Below, piece after piece: positions 8,422-17,578 of a stretch of 64,000 bases of DNA (the first letter of the stretch is position 1; every line of letters starts with the position of its first letter). Source of the stretch: Staphylococcus marylandisciuri (GTDB taxonomy: Bacteria; Bacillota; Bacilli; Staphylococcales; Staphylococcaceae); assembly GCF_025519785.1 (NCBI RefSeq), contig NZ_JAOPKZ010000001.1, positions 1 through 64,000 of the forward strand, given 5' to 3'. Position numbers and translations under genes: made by a program. Below the pieces are notes generated by a model, which was not told the DNA's origin, did no database searches, and worked only from the letters and a program-made list of their open reading frames with translations.

Positions 8422-9804
8422 TTAACGGAAATAAAGATGAGCCATTAAAGAAATAATAGGTAAAGAGATAATTGTTCTGATTAGAAAGATAACAAACAAT
8501 CTAAATATACTAACAGGTATCTTAGAACCTAGGATGACCCCACCAACTTCAGAAAGATAAATGAGTTGCGTTATACTTAACACCCCAACAGTAAATAAAG
8601 TGATCTGACTTTGTGCCCCATCGATTAAAATGGATGGTAGAAACATATCGGCAAAGCCAATCAACATCGTTTCTGAAGCATGAGAAGCTTCTGGGATGTG
8701 AAGCAATTCGAGGTAAGGTACAAAGGGTTTACCAATCCACTCGAATATAGGCGTGTAATTAGCAATAATCGTCGCAATTGTACCTATACTCATCACGATA
8801 GGTAATATTACGAACCACATATCTACAACCGTTTTCAGTCCAGATTTAAAGAAATTAACTAAGTTTGGCGCTTCAATCCCAGCGCGAGTTGCTTGGTCAA
8901 AACCATATTTCAGAGCATTTGTTCCTTTAGGTAAAGATTCGTGACGTTCATTCTCAGGAACATCCTTAGCATACTCATCAGGAACCTTATTTAGTGGCCA
9001 TATTCTGGGTAAGATCACCGCACAAACTAAACATGAAACGATTGCCGCAAAATAAAAGTAAAAGAAATGTGCTTGCATATGTACAGTCTTAGCAATGACT
9101 ATAGCAAATGTTAAAGATACTACACTAAAAGTAGTTGAGATAACAGTAGCCTCTCTCCTAGAGTAAATACCTCTACCATACTGGGTGCTAGTGATGAGCA
9201 CTCCTACCGTACCATCCCCAATAAATGAAGCCAAATTATCTACGGTGGATCGACCTGGCAATGTGAATAATGGACGCATGATCGGACGAAATATCGGCCC
9301 TAATAATTCTAGCAATCCATATTCCATCAATAACGGTAAAAATAAGGCAGCAAGGAAAAATACAGAGACTAACGTCGGTAATAAACTGTTGAAGACTAAC
9401 CCGCCGGTGTCCTCAGAATAGATTATTTCTCCACCCACTTTTAAATATACTAGCCATGAAAAGATAACTGCTATTATACGCAGGAGTAGCCAAATCCATT
9501 TAACGTTAAACCCATCATTTATGAGCGTTCCAGGTTTGAGTTTACTTTTTAAAAACGTCGAACAAACCACCGATAGTACACCTGAAACCGTAATGATGGT
9601 TAAGAGAAGGAGAGGCATTGCATTACCGATTAATTCCTTAAGGCAGTTAGCTAAGTACGCCACAGGTAATGAAGTTTGTTTCTCTCCATCCATCGTCACG
9701 TTAATTGGAACGAGGAATAATATAATGCCGAGAATTGACATGGTTATAAATTTAATACGACCTTTGCGTACCTGTTTCTTACTATAACTTTTCAATAAGT
9801 TCAC
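8422..9804 (-). CDS. YjiH-family membrane protein (nucleoside-recognition GATE domain)
   Basis: A 460-residue membrane protein with about ten hydrophobic segments and two GATE-like regions: GPIFRPIMRPLFTLPGRSTVDNLASFIGDGTVGVLIT in the middle, and SETMLIGFADMFLPSILIDG near residue 370. The overall pattern fits the YjiH family of putative transporters; the substrate is not known. It is a single-gene unit read toward the haem oxygenase gene. Confidence 0.7.
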   Translation of the reverse strand: MNLLKSYSKKQVRKGRIKFITMSILGIILFLVPINVTMDGEKQTSLPVAYLANCLKELIGNAMPLLLLTIITVSGVLSVVCSTFLKSKLKPGTLINDGFNVKWIWLLLRIIAVIFSWLVYLKVGGEIIYSEDTGGLVFNSLLPTLVSVFFLAALFLPLLMEYGLLELLGPIFRPIMRPLFTLPGRSTVDNLASFIGDGTVGVLITSTQYGRGIYSRREATVISTTFSVVSLTFAIVIAKTVHMQAHFFYFYFAAIVSCLVCAVILPRIWPLNKVPDEYAKDVPENERHESLPKGTNALKYGFDQATRAGIEAPNLVNFFKSGLKTVVDMWFVILPIVMSIGTIATIIANYTPIFEWIGKPFVPYLELLHIPEASHASETMLIGFADMFLPSILIDGAQSQITLFTVGVLSITQLIYLSEVGGVILGSKIPVSIFRLFVIFLIRTIISLPIISLMAHLYFR

Positions 9805-10166
9805 CCCTTAAGTATGTAGAAAAGATAAGTGAGTTACTTTATTGGTGAAATTCAGAGTTCCATCAGTCATTAATCATAATATTAAAAATATGAGTATTGA
9901 CACTATAAACTTTTAACTCAATTAAAAACTTTTAACTACATTTAATTGTGTACTTATTTACTTACTGTATACGATATGAAGACTTTATTCAACAAATGAT
10001 TAAATATAATTCCTCTTTAACCAAAGAAGTGTTTTAATATACTGTTATTAAAGTGCGTTAATTAGGCGATTGAGCGAATTTAATCTTTTATCTAAAACTT
10101 TTACGCTATCTTAATTAAATATACTACTCAACTTATAAAGATGAAAACTTTATAAGCTTTACAACT
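9805..10166. other. AT-rich gene-free spacer
   Basis: No credible ORF or RNA gene. The sequence is very AT-rich and contains several TTAACT(T/A) runs. It presumably holds the yjiH promoter. Confidence 0.4.
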
Positions 10167-10217
10167 AAAAAACAGGAGCAAGACCGAAACCAAACGAATT
10201 TCATCATCTTGCTCCCT
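10167..10217 (-). terminator. Terminator of the sfaBC operon
   Basis: On the minus strand, AGGGAGCAAGA and TCTTGCTCCT form a stem followed by GTTTTTT. It resembles a diverged version of the GGGAGCGGGAC repeat hairpin. It lies about 110 nt past the sfaC stop. Confidence 0.65.
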
Positions 10218-10325
10218 GGTAATAATTAAGCTATTACGAAGTGCTATCTAAAGTAATTAGGTGTGGACCATAGTTCACGATAAGCTACCCTATAACTCTA
10301 TCTCAATCATTAGAAGTTAAGCTCT

Positions 10326-11390
10326 CTAATTTAGACTAGTACAGGATCGATGGTTTAAGTGCTGATTGATCGCCTCTATACCGCTATCCTCCACATACAC
10401 CTTCTTTAAATGATGTGAAAACATCGTGTGACTCAGTGCAGAGTACCCTAAACCAAACTGAATGTCATCCCCTAGTTGATAGCAATCTTGTGCTTTTAAA
10501 TCTACCATTAATTGATCACTGGTTGCACCAACTATAGTAATGTCGTCATTTAATGGGGCTAGCTCATCAATCGTTGTATCTAAACGACCAATATCTAGTA
10601 TAGCTTGTAAGTATTTTTCATTAGAGTTAATATTTATTCGTGGTTTTATTTCAATTATCTCAGCTTTGAGTGTAATACAGTTTTGATATAAGGAAGCGAT
10701 TTTACCTTCTGTCGTAGTTTCGATGCCTCTAAACAGACTTTCACCAATTCTTAGTTCATTGATGCGCTCTAAATCTCGATACATCAACAAAGGAAGCATG
10801 CTTGAGTTACCCCCAGAGATAAGACGAAAACGATACTGAGTATCTGATTCAACCGCTTCTATCAGATCAGTCATCATCTTCACGTCATTTTCATCAGGTG
10901 CGATATCACTTAAACACATGAAGTTAAAAGCTAAGCCCTGTAGGTTAATATAATGCATATTTATTATTTCTCTAACATAATTGATTAGGTCGTAAGTCAG
11001 CACGCCTTCTCTGCCATCTTTCCAATCAACCATTAGTAGAATTTGATGTTTAACTCCTTGCTTTCTAGCTATTTCATTAATTTCTCGAATTGTAGCCAGT
11101 TCAGTTTGTATGCTCATAGTGCACTTTTGCACGAGTAGTTCAAGATCATCTTGACTCGTAGCGCGCAACATTGTAAATGAATTCTCTGTTTCATCATAGC
11201 GGCTTATATTGTCTATTCGTGATTCTGCAAAATGTGTTAAACCTATCTCATTGAGCTTACTCACAATTCGTGAGTCACTCGCTACACATTTTAATACAGG
11301 AGTAAAATGGATATGATGACGCGCCAGTGTCTTCCCTATTACTAAAGCGTTATATTGTATTTTAGATAGATTTATTTCAACGTGAGCCAA
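10326..11390 (-). CDS. sfaC: SfaC-like PLP amino-acid racemase (staphyloferrin A)
   Basis: A 354-residue alanine-racemase-fold protein; TPVLKCVASDS places the PLP lysine at residue 34, and LRIGESLFRGIET is the other conserved block. In S. aureus SfaC is thought to supply D-ornithine, the backbone of staphyloferrin A. The start is TTG at 11390, preceded by GAGGTG that overlaps the last codons of sfaB; only 3 nt separate the genes, so translation is probably coupled. It forms an operon with sfaB under the Fur box at 13301. Confidence 0.85.
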   Translation of the reverse strand: MAHVEINLSKIQYNALVIGKTLARHHIHFTPVLKCVASDSRIVSKLNEIGLTHFAESRIDNISRYDETENSFTMLRATSQDDLELLVQKCTMSIQTELATIREINEIARKQGVKHQILLMVDWKDGREGVLTYDLINYVREIINMHYINLQGLAFNFMCLSDIAPDENDVKMMTDLIEAVESDTQYRFRLISGGNSSMLPLLMYRDLERINELRIGESLFRGIETTTEGKIASLYQNCITLKAEIIEIKPRININSNEKYLQAILDIGRLDTTIDELAPLNDDITIVGATSDQLMVDLKAQDCYQLGDDIQFGLGYSALSHTMFSHHLKKVYVEDSGIEAINQHLNHRSCTSLN

Positions 11391-11393
11391 CTA

Positions 11394-13151
11394 TTACACC
11401 TCTTTTCTAATAGGATTGTCGAGGTCGATGACTTTATATTTTTTCACTCGCTGTTCCATTCTCATACGTAGTAGAGATTTCACTGTGATTGTCTGTCCAA
11501 ATAAATACGCTCTTAAAGCTTGGGCATGAGGCCGTGAGTCATCAATAGCTTGATCAATTGTTTCTTGTACGATTCGATACAACTTTCTCTCATCTATATA
11601 GTCATATTGAGCAAGATGATGAATGAGCTCGCCAAACTGATTTTGAATAATTGCGTGTTGAAACTTTTGAATAACTTCTTTAATATCATGCGCTATTAAG
11701 CTCTGGTTGTTTAATTTAACATCTCTCACTACTTTGCTAAGTGAAGTTAAATCAATGCGCGCCCCACCTATATCTCTAATTAAAAATCCCATTTCATAAT
11801 TCGGGCCTAACTGAACTACAGTATTTTGCATATGAGCTTCAAGTGCTACCCCATAGCGTTGAATATAGGCGATAAGAGGTCTAATTAATTGTTGGGCATA
11901 TGTCTGAATGAAGTGCTCCACACTTCTCTGACATACACCATCTCCTACCCACTCTAAATAGCTTTCTAAAATATTTCGATTGTCGATAGGGTTAATATTA
12001 ACAAGACTGGCACTAACAAGCGCTATCCCTTGTTGATTAAACGACGGTTTTTGTCTAATTATACAAGCTAGCTGTCGCTCGTCATCATCTTTGGTAACAG
12101 CGTGTATACCGTATGGTTCTTTAGCTATTTGAAAGTTAGGATAGCTATGCGCCAATTCTTGTAATTGATAACTCAAACGTGGACCATCCATCGTGGTCGC
12201 TGCTCCTACTGTTCTCACGGCACTAGTCATTTGTATATTGACAGGAAGTTTCACATGATACGGACGGTCTATGAGGGACATCGTTCTAAATGCTAAAGTA
12301 GCTTTACTATCAATTGTAAACGGCGTGGGAATTAATTTACACTGATCCATCCATGAAATAAATCTTTTCACGATGATGTTATGATATTGCCACGGGTGCA
12401 CAAATATGACAAAGTAATCCTCTAAATCTTTATTTAAAGGCTCTATAAAGGCTCTTAATTTATAACGATAGTCAGGAATAACATATTTAAGTATAAATTG
12501 CTCATCACTTCTCATACTAGAAGCGTGTGCCACATCTTTACGTATAAGCATGATATTTAACGGGATAACCCTTTCAAATTCAGGAGCATACCTTTTAATG
12601 TCCTGTTCACTTAGAGAAAGCTTAGTCTTAGATAATGGATGGGTAGGATGACCTTCAAAGCCAAGGCTTTCACTATAAGTTAACGTATCTAAACTATTCG
12701 TATGTTGCATGTGGTGTAACCAGCCAATAAAGTTTAAAGCCATCGGTAAGCGCGCATACTTCATTGTTGCTTGTATCGTAGATTTACGACTTTCAAATTG
12801 ACGATAAGTCATAACGAAACCATCCCGACTCGAAATGAGCTCGTCATATAAGTCTTTAGCAATGTTTAGATCGAAGCGTGTACGCAGTACCTCGAGCAGT
12901 TCTTCACAATTGTCGATCACTGTTTCTTGATGACCTCGACGATATTTTATCTTTCCAGAAAAGGTATATCGCGCTAATGCTCCTTTATATTTCACTCTAA
13001 TTTGTAAGATGTGTGCTCGGTATTGTATATTTATGTAATGGTTATTTTCAGTTATCAATGTTGATTCGTGAAAGAGTTGCTCTTTGATTAAACTATTTAT
13101 TATGCGATATTGCTCGCTCAAATCTCCCTGGGTCCATATCATATCCTCCAT
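11394..13151 (-). CDS. sfaB: SfaB-like NIS siderophore synthetase
   Basis: A 585-residue IucA/IucC-family enzyme: EGHPTHPLSKTK near residue 165 binds the nucleotide, VHPWQYH is the second signature, and VALEAHMQNTVV is in the C-terminal FhuF-like part. In S. aureus SfaB condenses the second citrate onto citryl-D-ornithine to complete staphyloferrin A. ATG at 13151 is chosen because GGAGG sits 8 nt before it; the in-frame GTG at 13157 would leave 2 nt. In S. aureus the exporter gene sfaA lies with sfaB; it is missing here. Confidence 0.9.
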   Translation of the reverse strand: MEDMIWTQGDLSEQYRIINSLIKEQLFHESTLITENNHYINIQYRAHILQIRVKYKGALARYTFSGKIKYRRGHQETVIDNCEELLEVLRTRFDLNIAKDLYDELISSRDGFVMTYRQFESRKSTIQATMKYARLPMALNFIGWLHHMQHTNSLDTLTYSESLGFEGHPTHPLSKTKLSLSEQDIKRYAPEFERVIPLNIMLIRKDVAHASSMRSDEQFILKYVIPDYRYKLRAFIEPLNKDLEDYFVIFVHPWQYHNIIVKRFISWMDQCKLIPTPFTIDSKATLAFRTMSLIDRPYHVKLPVNIQMTSAVRTVGAATTMDGPRLSYQLQELAHSYPNFQIAKEPYGIHAVTKDDDERQLACIIRQKPSFNQQGIALVSASLVNINPIDNRNILESYLEWVGDGVCQRSVEHFIQTYAQQLIRPLIAYIQRYGVALEAHMQNTVVQLGPNYEMGFLIRDIGGARIDLTSLSKVVRDVKLNNQSLIAHDIKEVIQKFQHAIIQNQFGELIHHLAQYDYIDERKLYRIVQETIDQAIDDSRPHAQALRAYLFGQTITVKSLLRMRMEQRVKKYKVIDLDNPIRKEV

Positions 13152-13300
13152 GTTCACTACCTCCTTCCATCTTTTTTAAAAAAGCGCACTCATTTAATAG
13201 TGGACGAGTTATAAATTCTCTAAATTAAGTGCTTTCCTCCACCGTTTCTATAATTAATATTGTTATTATAAAAGATAAGCAAAGGTCAGTTTAATTCAAT

Positions 13301-13315
13301 TGATAATAATTATCA
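13301..13315. promoter_or_regulatory. Fur box between sfaB and sfaD
   Basis: TGATAATAATTATCA is a perfect 7-1-7 inverted repeat (TGATAAT-N-ATTATCA), the classical Fur operator of Gram-positive bacteria. It is 150 nt upstream of sfaB and 65 nt upstream of sfaD, so one site can repress both transcripts when iron is plentiful. Confidence 0.9.
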
Positions 13316-13379
13316 ATTACTAATAAGCTTTATTATACAAAGATTATATAAATTTGTAAAATAATCATTGAGGTGCTTT

Positions 13380-15347
13380 ATGAATAATAAAATTAAATTA
13401 GATAACGAAGAACTAACTTTAACTCCAACTGAACAAGAAGCGCATAACTATTTATCACATGTATCGTCTAGCTGGTTACGTTATTTTACTCAATCTATAA
13501 TGGTAGCTAGAGACAAGATTACTCAGAGGATCATAGCCTCAGTATATCGTGAGAACATCGTTGGTACCTATTATCACAGCAAGATTATACCGCTAGATGA
13601 TTGCCCTAGACAATTAAAATCTTATTTAACAAGTGACTTGCTCCTCGCTCTACCTTTTGAAAGAAGCAAGGTCACACTATATGCCAATATTACTAGTACT
13701 CATGCATTCGACCGCATAGAAGTGCAAGGTCCTTTTTACACTATAAATCATTTAAAGCACTTTCGTCGTGTGAAACATTCAGCGGAAATATTAACTTACA
13801 TACTTACAGAGCATCCAGACTATAAAAATACAGCTAGCGATCAATTTGAGTCAGATCTGGAGAACAGTACAACCAATTTAGCTTTAAGTCTAAGCTATAG
13901 CCTCTGGAAAGCCGATCGTGATAGTCGATCAATGTATGAAAAAATTGCAGATTCAACAGATCCTTTTTTAACATCAGAGCAAAGTGTAATTGAAGGGCAT
14001 CCATTGCACCCTGGTGCTAAATTACGCAAAGGCATGTCCATAGCTGATACTATTCGCTACTCCTCAGAGTTTAGTCAGCCTATTCACCTAAAGTTCATGT
14101 TGATGAGTAAAGACAAAGTGAAATTGCAAACTATTGGTAACTCTTACAACGCGAATATCTTGCGCTCCTTCCCCCAATTGGAAGCTTCCATCATAGATCG
14201 CTTTGGAGAGGATATATTAGATGACTATGTTGTCTTGGCGATGCATCCTTGGCAGTATCAATACGCGTTAGAACAGGATCTGAAGTTACTCGTTCCTGAA
14301 GTAGATTATATACTAATAAATTATAGCCCTACGTATTACTCGGGTTTATCTTTCAGAACACTAATGCCTATGCAACCATCTTTAGAGCCGCATATTAAAC
14401 TACCAGTCAATGTTCATATTACAGGGGAGATACGTACGCTGTCAGAACAAACGACGTTTAACGGTCCATTAGTGACTGAAATGCTACGAAATATAATGAA
14501 TAACGATTCCTTATTCTCATCTGCTAAATTTAACATATTAGATGAATTTGCAGGAGCTCATTATTTTGATACGCAGCTTACAGGTGAAATACAAACGAGA
14601 AGAAGCGAAGAATTAGGCACGTTGTATCGAACTAATGTTTATCAGTTACTAGATGCTCCGTCTGATAGCTTGCCAGTTATCAGCTCTAGCTTAGTTATTT
14701 CAAGTATAGGCGATAAGACTCCTCTCATCATATCTTTATTGAAGCAATATCAAACGTCTCAGAATAGTGAAATAGAACGTAGCACAATCATTACATGGTT
14801 TGAAAAGTATGCCCGTCTTCTGCTTTCGGTAACTTTATCTCTATATGTTAAGTACGGTATTTCAATGGAAGCTCATTTACAAAATACGATCGCTGTATTT
14901 AACAAGGATGGAGAAATTAAAAAAATTATTATTCGAGATTTTGAAGGATTACGCATTGATTCTCAACAACTCGATGTAATGGGGCATTCTACAGACCATT
15001 TTCATGATAAGTCACTTATACTCTGTTCAGACCCTACTACCGTATTTAATAAAATGTTTTATTCGACGATACAGAACCATTTAGGTGAACTTGTATTAAC
15101 TTTAAGCAAATATGATGAAGATCCCACCCTGGAACACCACTTGTGGTCAACTATACGTATACTAATAGACGAACAAATAACACGCATTGGTTCTACTATG
15201 CCTGAACAACAACAGCGCATAGAGGATATCAAATCTATTATTTTTGCACATACTATCGACTATAAATGTGTCACTGCCATGCGTTTAATAGACGAAGCAG
15301 ATGATTACATTTATCGAAAAGTAGAGAACCCGCTGAGTGATTCATGA
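13380..15347 (+). CDS. sfaD: SfaD-like NIS siderophore synthetase
   Basis: A 655-residue IucA/IucC-family enzyme with EGHPLHPGAKLR near residue 205, AMHPWQYQ, LPVNVHITGEIRTLS and SMEAHLQNTIAVF. In S. aureus SfaD joins the first citrate to D-ornithine. The start ATG at 13380 follows GAGG at 6 nt; an in-frame TTG at 13368 has no ribosome site. It is divergent from sfaBC over the shared Fur box. No siderophore importer (htsABC) follows; the next 700 bp hold only repeats. Confidence 0.9.
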   Translation: MNNKIKLDNEELTLTPTEQEAHNYLSHVSSSWLRYFTQSIMVARDKITQRIIASVYRENIVGTYYHSKIIPLDDCPRQLKSYLTSDLLLALPFERSKVTLYANITSTHAFDRIEVQGPFYTINHLKHFRRVKHSAEILTYILTEHPDYKNTASDQFESDLENSTTNLALSLSYSLWKADRDSRSMYEKIADSTDPFLTSEQSVIEGHPLHPGAKLRKGMSIADTIRYSSEFSQPIHLKFMLMSKDKVKLQTIGNSYNANILRSFPQLEASIIDRFGEDILDDYVVLAMHPWQYQYALEQDLKLLVPEVDYILINYSPTYYSGLSFRTLMPMQPSLEPHIKLPVNVHITGEIRTLSEQTTFNGPLVTEMLRNIMNNDSLFSSAKFNILDEFAGAHYFDTQLTGEIQTRRSEELGTLYRTNVYQLLDAPSDSLPVISSSLVISSIGDKTPLIISLLKQYQTSQNSEIERSTIITWFEKYARLLLSVTLSLYVKYGISMEAHLQNTIAVFNKDGEIKKIIIRDFEGLRIDSQQLDVMGHSTDHFHDKSLILCSDPTTVFNKMFYSTIQNHLGELVLTLSKYDEDPTLEHHLWSTIRILIDEQITRIGSTMPEQQQRIEDIKSIIFAHTIDYKCVTAMRLIDEADDYIYRKVENPLSDS

Positions 15348-15389
15348 GTCAAAGAGAGCAATCTAATCAACTGTCATATCGCCTACCGG

Positions 15390-15720
15390 AAAACTAGTGG
15401 TCGGACGAAAGCTTGTATGCTTTGATCAGAACCGAATGATGAGCAAAAATTGTTTTACAAATTTTGTCGCATCGTGAGCGTTTCTGCCGACAACTTTGTA
15501 TTTGGGACGCCGTTCATCGGTTTCTCTCTGTTGGGAGCGGGACAGAAATCTAATTTGAATAAAAAGATTTCGTAGTCCCGCCCCGGCAAGGATGACTAGA
15601 ATTGAAAAAAGCTTGATACAAGCGCATTTTCAAATCAGTCATCTACTGCCAAGATACTGAAAAAGGCTGAGACATTACATTATGTCCCAGCCTCTTTCTC
15701 TCTAGTCAAAGACCTTTATG
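15390..15720 (-). repeat. Composite intergenic repeats after sfaD
   Basis: A diverged ACCGATTAACGGCGT-type unit (about 15470-15530) is followed by a full three-hairpin repeat (15533-15660), the GAGGCTGRGACAT hairpin (about 15663-15695) and an intact TTTCTCTCTAGTCAAAGACC tail. This intact tail is the reference for the sequence split by the IS110-family element at 53.6-55.2 kb. From 15720 to 15889 no feature is visible. Confidence 0.8.
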
Positions 15721-15889
15721 TTCCAGCCTCTTTCGTCTCTTCTAATCAATACCAATAAACTACATTATCGAGACAACTTACGCATAATTTAGGATATGCT
15801 CAATTAATATAGTTAGCGGAAAATTCTTCATAGCATCAATAAATAAGGAATACGTAACGTTGTGCTAATTCACATATCATTAAAACAAA

Positions 15890-16046
15890 GGGAGCGGGAC
15901 AGAAATCTAATTTGAATAAAATGATTTCGTAGTCCCGCCCCGGCAAAGATGACTAGAATTGAAAAAAGCTTGATACAAGCGCGTTTTCAAATCAGTCATT
16001 CCGAGATGTTGAAGAGGCTGAGACATTACATTATGTCCCAGCCTCA
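15890..16046 (-). repeat. Three-hairpin intergenic repeat downstream of asp23
   Basis: One repeat copy with a small deletion in the second hairpin arm (CAGTCATTCCGAGATG lacks CTACTG). The terminal hairpin (GAGGCTGAGACAT/ATGTCCCAGCCTC, about 16013-16046) lies 17 nt past the asp23 stop and may end its transcript. Confidence 0.8.
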
Positions 16047-16063
16047 AAGTAATGCATTAAGAA

Positions 16064-16570
16064 TTATTGTAATCCTTTTTCTTCATTGTTGTTGCGTTGG
16101 TTTTTTTCATTTTTTTGTGCCCATTCTTTTTTAGTCATAACGTCATCAACTTGCATGTTAACTTCTACCACTTCTAAGCCAGTGATGTAGTTAATTTGTT
16201 CTTTAACGATATCTGTAACTTTTTTGAAGATTTTTGGTGCAGATTCACCGTATTCTAAGATAACACGTAAATCTACCGCAGCTTGTTTTTCGCCAACTTC
16301 AACACTCACGCCTTGAGTAACGTTGTTTCCGCTACCGAATGAGTTGGAAATATTGTCTACGAAGCCGCCTTTCATTTCTAAGATACCTTTAACTTCGCGA
16401 GCTGCAATACCAGCAATTTTCTCTACCACTTCATCAGAGAAAGTAAGTTTGTTGTTAAATTGTTGCTCTTGTTGTTCTTCATTACGTTCTTGGCGTTGTT
16501 CTCTTTCTTTTTCATTTACTCCAGATTGATTGTTATAAGCTTGTTTCGCTTTGTTGTTATCTACTGCCAT
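16064..16570 (-). CDS. asp23: Alkaline shock protein 23
   Basis: A 168-residue Asp23/Gls24 (DUF322) protein; the domain spans about 45-145 with [20 protein letters not shown] at its start and a charged, Asn-rich tail. In S. aureus Asp23 is one of the most abundant SigB-dependent proteins and is held at the membrane by AmaP. The gene is last in amaP-DUF2273-asp23, matching S. aureus order. Confidence 0.95.
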   Translation of the reverse strand: MAVDNNKAKQAYNNQSGVNEKEREQRQERNEEQQEQQFNNKLTFSDEVVEKIAGIAAREVKGILEMKGGFVDNISNSFGSGNNVTQGVSVEVGEKQAAVDLRVILEYGESAPKIFKKVTDIVKEQINYITGLEVVEVNMQVDDVMTKKEWAQKNEKNQRNNNEEKGLQ

Positions 16571-16631
16571 AACACATTCTCCTTTTCGTTTTAAAGTAAT
16601 TTAAATTTTTATCGAATAATTTCTTTTATCT

Positions 16632-16874
16632 CTAGCTCCATCGATTTAAAAAATTCATAAAGTCTTGCTTACGGTCTTTTATATACCCGATTCCTATTCC
16701 GATCAAACATAATAATACAATTAAAATAGTCTTCCAGAAACCGAGTGTTAAGAATAATATCGCTATGATTAAAAATGCGAGAAATCCAACTACACGCCAC
16801 TGATAAGCTTTTACGAAATCAATAACTTGTTGAAGTGAATCTTGATCATGTTGATTATTATTGTTATTAGCCAT
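16632..16874 (-). CDS. DUF2273 small membrane protein of the asp23 operon
   Basis: An 80-residue protein with two adjacent hydrophobic segments (about 28-65) between polar ends, followed by KDRKQDFMNFLNRW. DUF2273 proteins accompany Asp23/Gls24 genes across Firmicutes. It sits between amaP (12 nt) and asp23 (61 nt). Its exact role is unknown; a part in Asp23 membrane anchoring is likely from context. Confidence 0.85.
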   Translation of the reverse strand: MANNNNNQHDQDSLQQVIDFVKAYQWRVVGFLAFLIIAILFLTLGFWKTILIVLLCLIGIGIGYIKDRKQDFMNFLNRWS

Positions 16875-16886
16875 ATTAACCCTCCC

Positions 16887-17435
16887 TTACAACACGCGTT
16901 GACCTGAGGCTTTTTGATCTCTAACATTTACCTCTAGTTTTTTAACTGGAATTTCAGCAAAATGCTCGACGTTTTCTTTGATATCGTTTCTAATTTGTTC
17001 AGTTAATTGTTTTACTTGTACATCACCAGGCACAAAGAAATCTGCCTTAAGTGTGATGTAAGAGTTGTTCTTCTTGTTAAACAATTTAGCTACTACATTA
17101 GGCTGTCTAACTTGATCATATTTTACAACTGTATCGTAAGCTGTTTTTTCAACTGCTCGACGTGATACGTAAATATGACCGTCTTCATAATCTTTATACA
17201 ATCCAGGTTTGCGATACGTAGGTTTAAACAAGCTAAACACAAGAATTAGACCGATAAGTATTAAAAAGGCTGATAAACCGATAAGTAAAGGTTCAAACCA
17301 ATTAAACTGGTAGAAGTAATCTTGATATTGAGTAATTCGAGAATCCTTAATATACATAAAGAGCAAGAACCCGACGATTACTACTATCAATAGGCCTAAT
17401 ATAAAATTTTTAAGTCGTTTCACCTCGTATGACAC
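16887..17435 (-). CDS. amaP: AmaP, Asp23 membrane anchor
   Basis: A 182-residue protein with two membrane segments near 9-28 and 48-70, then a cytosolic DUF322-like region ending in VKKLEVNVRD. S. aureus AmaP recruits Asp23 to the membrane. The gene is first in the operon, behind a SigB-type promoter at 17477-17501. Confidence 0.9.
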   Translation of the reverse strand: MSYEVKRLKNFILGLLIVVIVGFLLFMYIKDSRITQYQDYFYQFNWFEPLLIGLSAFLILIGLILVFSLFKPTYRKPGLYKDYEDGHIYVSRRAVEKTAYDTVVKYDQVRQPNVVAKLFNKKNNSYITLKADFFVPGDVQVKQLTEQIRNDIKENVEHFAEIPVKKLEVNVRDQKASGQRVL

Positions 17436-17476
17436 CTCCTATATGATAGTTTAAATGTTCTCTTGATATGGTCTAA

Positions 17477-17501
17477 ATACCCTAATTTTAACATTAAAAA
17501 C
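17477..17501 (-). promoter_or_regulatory. SigB-type promoter of amaP-asp23 operon
   Basis: On the minus strand GTTTTT (17496-17501), a 13-nt spacer and GGGTAT (17477-17482) match the staphylococcal SigB pattern GTTTWW-N12-15-GGGWAW. It is about 40 nt upstream of the amaP start and fits the known SigB control of asp23. Confidence 0.75.
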
Positions 17502-17578
17502 ATTCTTATTAATTTTTTTAGTGAAATCCTTACGTAAGATTAAATTTTTTGTAAAAATATATTTCTACAATATCTTTA

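Noticed and set aside
15949..16134. 61-codon ORF beginning inside a repeat
   Set aside because: Its first half is repeat sequence and the rest is antisense to asp23.
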